Source: Methanobrevibacter sp.
GTDB taxonomy: Archaea; Methanobacteriota; Methanobacteria; Methanobacteriales; Methanobacteriaceae
Reading direction: 5' to 3'
Assembly: GCA_017404125.1 (NCBI GenBank)
Contig: JAFRCZ010000179.1
Location: forward strand, 1-14,343
Length of the DNA stretch: 14,343 nt
This document shows positions 1 to 5,569 of the stretch, piece after piece. A program made the position numbers and the translations under genes. The notes beneath the pieces were generated by a model. It was not told where the DNA came from and searched no databases. It worked only from the letters and a program-made list of their open reading frames with translations. How positions within the stretch are numbered: the first letter of the stretch is position 1; each line of letters opens with the position of its first letter.

Positions 1-31
1 AATTTAAAAAAATTAAAAAAATAACTGAAGA

Positions 32-379
32 TTATTTGTGGAATAATCTTAAAAATGATTTAGGTAATTTTCCAAGGTATGCTGCAACAGCTATTGCAAC
101 CAATATAATACCAAATAATATGAAAATAAGGTTATATGGCATCAATAGGAATGTTATTCCCACTAAAATGAAAATCAATCCATCGATAAGGATTGCTGCT
201 TTAGTCCAGCTTGGCTCAAAAACAGACAAAGCAAGTGTCCATCCAACTACAACTAGCACAACAGTAGATGCAATCACATCCAAAGTCACTGGATTTGCAT
301 CAGCATAATTCCATAATCCTAAGACCATTAAAATAGCTGAAAAAGCCAATAGAATAATTGATTTTTTTGTTAATCTCAT
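32..379 (-). CDS. Small four-helix integral membrane protein, function unknown
   Basis: This encodes a 115-residue, very hydrophobic protein. Four membrane helices can be read at about residues 8-26, 33-54, 60-78 and 81-101, followed by a short basic tail (KLPKSFLRLFHK) that would face the cytoplasm. The ATG is preceded by an AGAGGAT ribosome-binding site, so the start is well supported. It is the last gene of the minus-strand run and begins 51 bases after the nitroreductase stop, so co-transcription is possible. The pattern of short, closely packed helices resembles DUF308/HdeD-like small membrane proteins, but no diagnostic motif settles this. I assign no function. The gene is complete, with its stop 31 bases from the window edge. 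Confidence 0.75.
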   Translation of the reverse strand: MRLTKKSIILLAFSAILMVLGLWNYADANPVTLDVIASTVVLVVVGWTLALSVFEPSWTKAAILIDGLIFILVGITFLLMPYNLIFILFGIILVAIAVAAYLGKLPKSFLRLFHK

Positions 380-430
380 GATATCCTCTTTAATTTTGAT
401 TAGTTCTTGATAAAAATTTGATTAAATTTT

Positions 431-937
431 TTATTTGTATATTACTAATTCTTCAATAGATTTTCTAGGAGTGTCTCTTGGTTCTGCATTTCCATAACCT
501 AATGGAGTGAACAATACAGGTTCCCATTCATCATCCAAATCCAGGAATTCCTTTGCAAGATCAGGTTTAAAGTTTGCAATGAAACATGTGTTTAATCCAA
601 GGTCTTCAGCTGCAAGAATCATATGAGTCATTACAATGGTTGCATCAATGTCTGCAATGTTCTTATCATCAAATTTCCTAGTCCACGCCTTTTCCTTTGA
701 AGCGACTACACAAAGAACCAAAGGTGCTTCTGTAAACCATTCTGGAGGATAGATTGCATTCAATTCCTCTTTATGCTTTTTAGTGTCAATGACAATTACT
801 TTAAAAGGCTGGAAGTTTACTCCAGTTGGAGCAAGCTGAGCAGATTTCAATATCTTATCCAATTTTTCCTGCTCCACTTCCTTATCTTCAAAACCTCTCA
901 TACTGTATCTTTTTTCAATTACATCAAAAAATTCCAT
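431..937 (-). CDS. Nitroreductase-family FMN-dependent oxidoreductase
   Basis: This encodes a 168-residue protein of the nitroreductase superfamily, which are FMN flavoproteins that reduce nitro compounds, quinones or enoates with NAD(P)H, or in some members act on flavins or cofactors. Visible family signatures are the N-terminal FMN phosphate-binding segment (RYSMRGFEDKEV, about residues 10-21), APTGVNFQPFKVIV near residue 40, the helix DIDATIVMTHMILAAEDLGL with NTCFIANF behind it, and the C-terminal LFTPLGYGNAEPRDTPRK, matching the usual 'lGyp..p..kpR'. The length is typical of the short single-domain members. An AAGGAGT ribosome-binding site lies 8 bases before the ATG. The gene sits 71 bases after the citrate synthase-like gene on the same strand, so it could supply a redox step to that cluster. 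That link rests on position only, and the substrate cannot be predicted. Confidence 0.9.
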   Translation of the reverse strand: MEFFDVIEKRYSMRGFEDKEVEQEKLDKILKSAQLAPTGVNFQPFKVIVIDTKKHKEELNAIYPPEWFTEAPLVLCVVASKEKAWTRKFDDKNIADIDATIVMTHMILAAEDLGLNTCFIANFKPDLAKEFLDLDDEWEPVLFTPLGYGNAEPRDTPRKSIEELVIYK

Positions 938-1008
938 TTAAATTACTCCTTAGAGTTGTTTTAAGTAATTAAATAAATATAACTTAATTATTTTTTAATA
1001 TTTCTATT

Positions 1009-1866
1009 CTAATCACTATTCTCTAAATTATCTTCAATATTTCTATTTTTAAATCCTTCATAAACGATGTCTTCCAAGTCACAGAAGCGTCTGAATTTCT
1101 CTTCCTCTTCCATTTCCTCATATGCATGAGCTACAAGTCCAGGCAATCTTCCAATCATGAAAATGCCTAAACCTAAAGAGCTGTCAAAATCCAAATCAGA
1201 TAAGAGACCTGCATTGACACCATCTACATTCAAGCAAATTCCTTTTCTCTCAGAGAGCATATTCTCTATTGCAAGCGCCAATTTAGTGTGTGGACCAATA
1301 GCTGATTCTTGAATGGCCAAATCCAACAATTTCACTGCACGAGGATCCTTATCATGATATCTATGGCCATAACCTGGTATTCTCTTTGATTCGCTTTCGT
1401 ATTTCTCTACAATTTCAATGGCTTTTCCAGCTATTTTCCTATTGACATCATCTTCATCAGTTTCTTCAAGATTCAATGATTCAATAGATTCCTGGAACAA
1501 TTCCATAGCCTTTTCAATAGCTCCTGCATGGTTCTTGCCGAAGGACAATAAGCCACCAGCAACTGCATTATTGATATTTGCACCTGAAGAAGCTATCAAT
1601 CTTGCAGACTGTGTGCTTGGAGGAGTCACACCATGATCGCAAAATGAAACAAGTATATGATTAAAGACCTTAGCTTCCCTCTCATCAGGCAATCTTTCTA
1701 TAAGAAGCAAGAATACCATCTCTGCAAAGCTAAGATTTTCAATTAAATCCTCTTGATTATATCCTCTTGTAGATAAATGATTAGGCTTAACTTCAGTAAT
1801 CCTGGTTTTAACCCTTTGCTGGGGAAACTTAAAGCCATTTTTACCAGGTTTTGGATTGTCGTTCAT
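1009..1866 (-). CDS. Short citrate synthase-like / citryl-CoA lyase-like protein
   Basis: This encodes a 285-residue member of the citrate synthase superfamily. Such enzymes condense acetyl-CoA or propionyl-CoA with a 2-oxoacid, or cleave citryl-CoA. The three catalytic positions of the family are recognisable: His113 in GKNHAGA (canonical GxxHGGA), His168 in GYGHRYHDKDPRA, and Asp215 in LNVDG. The CoA/citrate-site segment GRLPGLVAHAYEE (Arg240, His247) is also present. It is much shorter than ordinary citrate synthase (about 370-430 residues) because much of the N-terminal large domain is missing. That length matches citryl-CoA lyase and the C-terminal module of ATP-citrate lyase better than citrate synthase. 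The C-terminus is unusually acidic. An AAGGAGAAT ribosome-binding site precedes the ATG. It lies 153 bases downstream of the fumarase-like gene, with a tandem repeat between them that may give it its own promoter or control. Synthase versus lyase direction is undecided. Confidence 0.85.
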   Translation of the reverse strand: MNDNPKPGKNGFKFPQQRVKTRITEVKPNHLSTRGYNQEDLIENLSFAEMVFLLLIERLPDEREAKVFNHILVSFCDHGVTPPSTQSARLIASSGANINNAVAGGLLSFGKNHAGAIEKAMELFQESIESLNLEETDEDDVNRKIAGKAIEIVEKYESESKRIPGYGHRYHDKDPRAVKLLDLAIQESAIGPHTKLALAIENMLSERKGICLNVDGVNAGLLSDLDFDSSLGLGIFMIGRLPGLVAHAYEEMEEEEKFRRFCDLEDIVYEGFKNRNIEDNLENSD

Positions 1867-1949
1867 AATATTCTCCTTAAAATAACCATCTAAAACATCA
1901 TTACTAATAAATATAATTTTTTCTATTATTTAATTGTATTTTAGTTAAC

Positions 1950-1994
1950 TTGAATAACTTAAATTTGAAAAACTTAAATTTGAATAACTTAAAT
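1950..1994. repeat. Three tandem copies of a 15-bp unit
   Basis: The unit TTGAATAACTTAAAT occurs three times head to tail at 1950-1964, 1965-1979 and 1980-1994. The middle copy has one change (TTGAAAAACTTAAAT). The array lies in the 153-base gap between the fumarase-like and citrate synthase-like genes, 84-128 bases before the start of the latter. A 17-base piece (AACTTAAATTTGAAAAA) recurs at 13877-13893. It could be an operator array or a slippage product, and the sequence alone does not decide. Confidence 0.8.
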
Positions 1995-2019
1995 CAAAAT
2001 TTATTGAATTTTATCTAAA

Positions 2020-2904
2020 CTAAAAGTCAAAACTATAAACTCTTGGCTCTACAAAGCATGCAGGCCTAACAGCCACTATTCTAACTCCACTTGCTCTTTG
2101 AGAACCTATATTTACAAAAGATCCAAGAACAGTTGTCTTTCCGCCAAGTCCCAATGGGCCTATATAAGTCTTATTCAACTCTTCTGTTATGTACTTTTCA
2201 ATATCTGATTGGTTGTTTAAATTTCCATGAGCCATAGCCCTTAACATCAATGCATTTGCTTCAAAGTGAGTTCTTCCAACTCCAATAGCGGGAATTGAAG
2301 GAGTGCAGCCTAACATTGCCAATGATTCCTTTAACCAATCCAATGCTTCATTGAATACAATATTTGAATCTCTTTTATGGAAAACTCTGTAAGTTTTTGC
2401 CCTTATTTCAGGACCTCCTCCTTCTAAGAGAATAGTGATTTTTATCTTATCATCATCTACACCAATCAGTCTTCCATAAGTGGATTCATCCTTCTCTTCA
2501 ATTAAAAAGGATGCAGGCTTCATCATATTGGACTCTTTGTATAAACCCTGTGATTGTTCAATACGTTCAATATCATTTCCCTTAACTGCCATTGGCCTTC
2601 CTGGAAGATTGTCCAGGCCTTGGGCAATTCCATCATTAATGTCATTGAAAAATCCTTTAGGAATATCCCTTTCCTTTCCTATTTCAATCAAGACATGTGG
2701 AATTCCTGTATCGTCACATAAAGGAAGCTTCTTTTCTTTAGCAACTTTAAAGTTTTCAATCATTTGTTCCAAAGCCCAAACTGCATTTTCATTGTTTAGC
2801 TCTTTTTCCAATTTTAGAGCATTTTCATAGGCAGCTAATCTGTCTTCACTATAGGAACTGCCTGCATTAATAACTGCATTTTGAACTTTTTCAATTAAAT
2901 CCAT
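2020..2904 (-). CDS. Class I fumarase / tartrate dehydratase alpha-subunit-like hydro-lyase
   Basis: This encodes a 294-residue protein of the iron-sulfur hydro-lyase family (FumA N-terminal domain / TtdA). These enzymes reversibly add water to fumarate or related acids using a [4Fe-4S] cluster. The three expected cluster cysteines are visible: Cys63 in LPLCDDTGIP (canonical PiCqDTG), Cys200 in LGCTPSIPAIGVG, and Cys283 near the C-terminus in PACFVEPR. The conserved IGPLGLGGKTT block is at about residues 248-258 and EGGGPE at 161-166. The length is right for a separate alpha subunit, but the catalytic beta subunit (about 180-200 residues) is not next to it or anywhere in the window. Segments between the motifs differ from standard fumarase, and the C-terminal end (RVYSFDF) is atypical. 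The start is the ATG with a weak AGGTTAT ribosome-binding site, 45 bases after the U32-like gene. It could be the fumarase of the partial TCA pathway with beta elsewhere, or a hydratase for a different acid. Confidence 0.85.
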   Translation of the reverse strand: MDLIEKVQNAVINAGSSYSEDRLAAYENALKLEKELNNENAVWALEQMIENFKVAKEKKLPLCDDTGIPHVLIEIGKERDIPKGFFNDINDGIAQGLDNLPGRPMAVKGNDIERIEQSQGLYKESNMMKPASFLIEEKDESTYGRLIGVDDDKIKITILLEGGGPEIRAKTYRVFHKRDSNIVFNEALDWLKESLAMLGCTPSIPAIGVGRTHFEANALMLRAMAHGNLNNQSDIEKYITEELNKTYIGPLGLGGKTTVLGSFVNIGSQRASGVRIVAVRPACFVEPRVYSFDF

Positions 2905-2949
2905 ATGAATAACCTAGTAAATTCTAAAAAAATAATAAACAAAAAATAA

Positions 2950-3828
2950 TTATAATTTGCTCATAATAGCTTCAGGATAATATCTTTCAATCAAATCTCT
3001 AATTAAAGCCACCTGTTTAGCTCTTTGACGAGCCTCTTTTTCAGTTGTGTCCCAACTGTGATGTTTTGCAACAGATCCTCCAGTCTTCAAGTATACTGGG
3101 CTTGCCACCTTAATCATCTCAGGAACTTCATAATGACGAATGAATCCTCCAGTAGACTTTGGATTTTCTGTATGAATATCAATAGGAATATCAATTGCAT
3201 CACGTAATGATGCCAACATTGGAATTTGAAGGTCCCTTACGGGATTTAAGGAATTCAGGCCAATTGATTCAAATAATTTAGCAGAAGCAGGATTTGAACA
3301 GCCTGCATGAGCTGACAATTTGAATAATAGATCTTTTGGCAATTCTCCAGCATCCCTCATTTTGGAAAGTGCAAAAAGCAACCCCTCATCGTATAATAGG
3401 ATTCCTCTAACACCAAGATCAACTGCTCTTTTAACATCCTCAATAGCATATACAAGGTTATTGTAACCTCTTAATCTGTATCCAATGCGCTTTCCCTCTT
3501 CGGTTTGGACAGTTGCACTAGTATCATAAGGAGCCCTTGGACCAACTGCCAGGAACAATTGAATATTTGCTTTATGAGCCAAATCAACCATAGCAGATAT
3601 TTCATCATCCAATAAGAACATGATTCCCTTGGTTTGAGTAGCTCTGTGAATTGTTAAATTATAATCATTGCATGCATTTAAAAGAGATTCAAGTGCAGAA
3701 GGACTTTGTATTCCAGGAACTTCAAACCTGTATTGCCCTCCATCTTCAAATCTCTTATCTGAAATATAATCATCATGTATTTCATTGATTCCTAACTTTT
3801 CCAATGATTTTTTAGTTTCATCCATCAT
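2950..3828 (-). CDS. TIM-barrel protein related to the U32 'peptidase' family
   Basis: This encodes a 292-residue protein that looks like a TIM barrel, with repeating beta-alpha units such as GIMFLLDDE, IQLFLAVGPRAPYD, GVRGILLYDEGLL, DLLFKLSAHAG and IPIDIHTEN. The pattern, including EDGGQYRFEVPGIQSP near the N-terminus and GGFIRHYEVPEMIKVASPVYLK near residues 227-248, resembles proteins database pipelines label 'U32 family peptidase', as I remember them. It has only two cysteines (Cys53, Cys177), so the iron-sulfur cysteine set of well-studied U32 members (RlhA, UbiU/UbiV) is not seen, and a proteolytic role should not be assumed. A GTG nine bases further upstream (ending at base 3837) is in frame, but AAAGTGA placed 6 bases before the ATG at 3828 favours the start given here. 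It follows the PrpD-like gene by 76 bases and precedes the fumarase-like gene by 45, suggesting a shared transcript. A lyase or aldolase role within the cluster is speculation. Confidence 0.7.
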   Translation of the reverse strand: MMDETKKSLEKLGINEIHDDYISDKRFEDGGQYRFEVPGIQSPSALESLLNACNDYNLTIHRATQTKGIMFLLDDEISAMVDLAHKANIQLFLAVGPRAPYDTSATVQTEEGKRIGYRLRGYNNLVYAIEDVKRAVDLGVRGILLYDEGLLFALSKMRDAGELPKDLLFKLSAHAGCSNPASAKLFESIGLNSLNPVRDLQIPMLASLRDAIDIPIDIHTENPKSTGGFIRHYEVPEMIKVASPVYLKTGGSVAKHHSWDTTEKEARQRAKQVALIRDLIERYYPEAIMSKL

Positions 3829-3904
3829 AAAAATCACTTTGTAAAAATAATTAATAATCTAATAGTTAATAAGTATTATTTAAATTTTATAAAATTAATT
3901 CTTA

Positions 3905-5320
3905 TTATAAACCTAATTTTTCAAAAACTTCATTGATTGAATAATCTTCCATATGTTTAATTATTTGTAATTTATTCATATTAAACTTAGGATTTAAAAG
4001 CTTAAATTTCTCTAAGATATCCTCTTCGGATAAAGGATTTTCAACTTCTCCCAATGGATAATAAGTCGTATTTTCTAATGTATTATTCTTATTTAAATTG
4101 TCTTTAAATTTAATTATTACTTTGGAAGGCCTTTTATCTGGAGTCAATTGATTTAATTCCTCATTTTCATGGATATTGATTTTATTTGCAATATCTTTAA
4201 TTTTTAAAATCTCCTCTTCACTGCTGTCACTAAAAAGACCTTTTTCAATCAATTCATCAATTGAATCCAAACTTAAATCATCTGAAACTAAATAAATAGC
4301 TACTGCATAAGGCAAAGACTGCTTTAAATCCTGAATATTTTTAGGATTGTAATTATCATGTTCACTTGCTATTTTATAGGTTTCTATATCAATTGATGAG
4401 ATATTCTCCAAATTGTCTAAATCTAATTTATTTAACTCATCTTTCAGGAATAATGATGAATCAATAGCTGAATGAATATGTCTGCAGAATGGATATTTCT
4501 TTAGATAAACTTCATTTATGTGGAATTTATTTAAGTTGATGTCAATGAACTCGGATAATTTCAAAGCATCAAAATTACCATTTTCATCACAATGATTTTC
4601 ATATAAATCTGAAGCCATGGCTTTTATGAATCCTTCTTTTCCATCAATTAGGGATTCCCCACCTGTAAAACCATTTTTAGCCAAAAATGCTGACAAGATT
4701 CCATTAAAAACTGCATTTCCAAGATGCAATGATTTGCCCATAGTTCCTGCATGATCTGCTTCAAGAAGACCTGATGATTGAGTGGCGCATAAGCCTAAAC
4801 AATGCTCTGTTTTTTCCTGATTTAGGTTTAAAAGCTTGGAAGCAACCGCTCCACTTGCAATTGAACCTATTGTTCCAGAACTATGAAATCCTTGATTCCT
4901 ATGATTTGGATTAATCATCATTCCAATAACAATAGCTGTTTCATATCCTACAATGATCGCCTCAAAAAACTCTTCTGAAGTGATGTTCAAGTCTAAACTA
5001 TTATCTGTTGATAAAGCTAAAATTGTTGAAAAGACAACAGATCCAGGATGCAATTGAGCAAATCTATGGCCATCATCCAAATCAAGGCTATGGGATGCAA
5101 TTCCATTGATGAAACCTTTATTTAATGAATTGAAATCGCCATTATACAATTCATAGATGGTTCTAATAGCTATTTTAGCATTGTCTGTTTCTAAACCTCT
5201 CAGATAAACAGCCAAATAGTCTAAAAAACACAATTTAGCCTTTTCAATAACTTCTTCAGGAATGTCTTCATATCTTAAATCAATTAGGTATTTAGACAAT
5301 TGATTAATAATCATAATCAT
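3905..5320 (-). CDS. MmgE/PrpD-family dehydratase-like protein
   Basis: This encodes a 471-residue protein of the MmgE/PrpD superfamily, which includes 2-methylcitrate dehydratase (PrpD) and cis-aconitate decarboxylase. Family landmarks are present in order: FLDYLAVYLRG (residues 32-42), SLDLDDGHRFAQLHPGS (78-94, with Asp80 and His91), NQGFHSSGTIGSIASGA (142-158, His146), GTMGKSLHLGNA (192-203, Lys196), FCRHIHSAID (278-287, His283) and SLPYAVAIYL later on. The length agrees with the family, and the residues corresponding to the active-site His/Lys/Asp of cis-aconitate decarboxylase appear kept. Two ATGs lie six bases apart (5320, 5314) and neither has a strong ribosome-binding site; a TATATA about 15-20 bases upstream would fit a short or absent leader. 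It is the first gene of the minus-strand cluster, and the citrate synthase-like gene further along supports action on a tricarboxylate. Exact substrate and reaction (dehydration or decarboxylation) are not readable. Confidence 0.88.
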   Translation of the reverse strand: MIMIINQLSKYLIDLRYEDIPEEVIEKAKLCFLDYLAVYLRGLETDNAKIAIRTIYELYNGDFNSLNKGFINGIASHSLDLDDGHRFAQLHPGSVVFSTILALSTDNSLDLNITSEEFFEAIIVGYETAIVIGMMINPNHRNQGFHSSGTIGSIASGAVASKLLNLNQEKTEHCLGLCATQSSGLLEADHAGTMGKSLHLGNAVFNGILSAFLAKNGFTGGESLIDGKEGFIKAMASDLYENHCDENGNFDALKLSEFIDINLNKFHINEVYLKKYPFCRHIHSAIDSSLFLKDELNKLDLDNLENISSIDIETYKIASEHDNYNPKNIQDLKQSLPYAVAIYLVSDDLSLDSIDELIEKGLFSDSSEEEILKIKDIANKINIHENEELNQLTPDKRPSKVIIKFKDNLNKNNTLENTTYYPLGEVENPLSEEDILEKFKLLNPKFNMNKLQIIKHMEDYSINEVFEKLGL

Positions 5321-5451
5321 ATCTTTATAATTACTATATAATAAAGTAGTGCAATTTTTTAAAAATCAGAATAAATATTAGCGTTAAATAATTTTTAAAA
5401 AAAAACTAAAAAAATTAAAAGAATATAAATAATATTTTCTACAAATCAAGA

Positions 5452-5463
5452 ATTAACGTTAAT
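5452..5463. promoter_or_regulatory. Perfect 12-bp palindrome between divergent genes
   Basis: ATTAACGTTAAT is a perfect palindrome. It is followed by a second ACGT core at 5477-5480 (TAATAACGT), making an imperfect inverted repeat over roughly 5456-5480. It sits in the 249-base AT-rich gap between the divergent prpD-like and adhesin-like genes, where CG steps are rare. It is a plausible operator for either gene, but AT-rich DNA yields palindromes by chance. Confidence 0.35.
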
Positions 5464-5569
5464 AACATTTTTAATAACGTAGAAACAATAAATAATTTAA
5501 AAAGATTAAATTAACCATTTTATCTAATAAAATGATTTTAAAGTTTTTTAATTATTTATATAACGATAA

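Noticed and set aside
36..308. 90-codon plus-strand open frame
   Set aside because: It is antisense to the four-helix membrane protein, which has a good ribosome-binding site and a coherent helix pattern.
2480..2830. 116-codon open frame on the plus strand
   Set aside because: It is antisense to the fumarase-like gene, with Ser/Phe-rich composition typical of a shadow frame.
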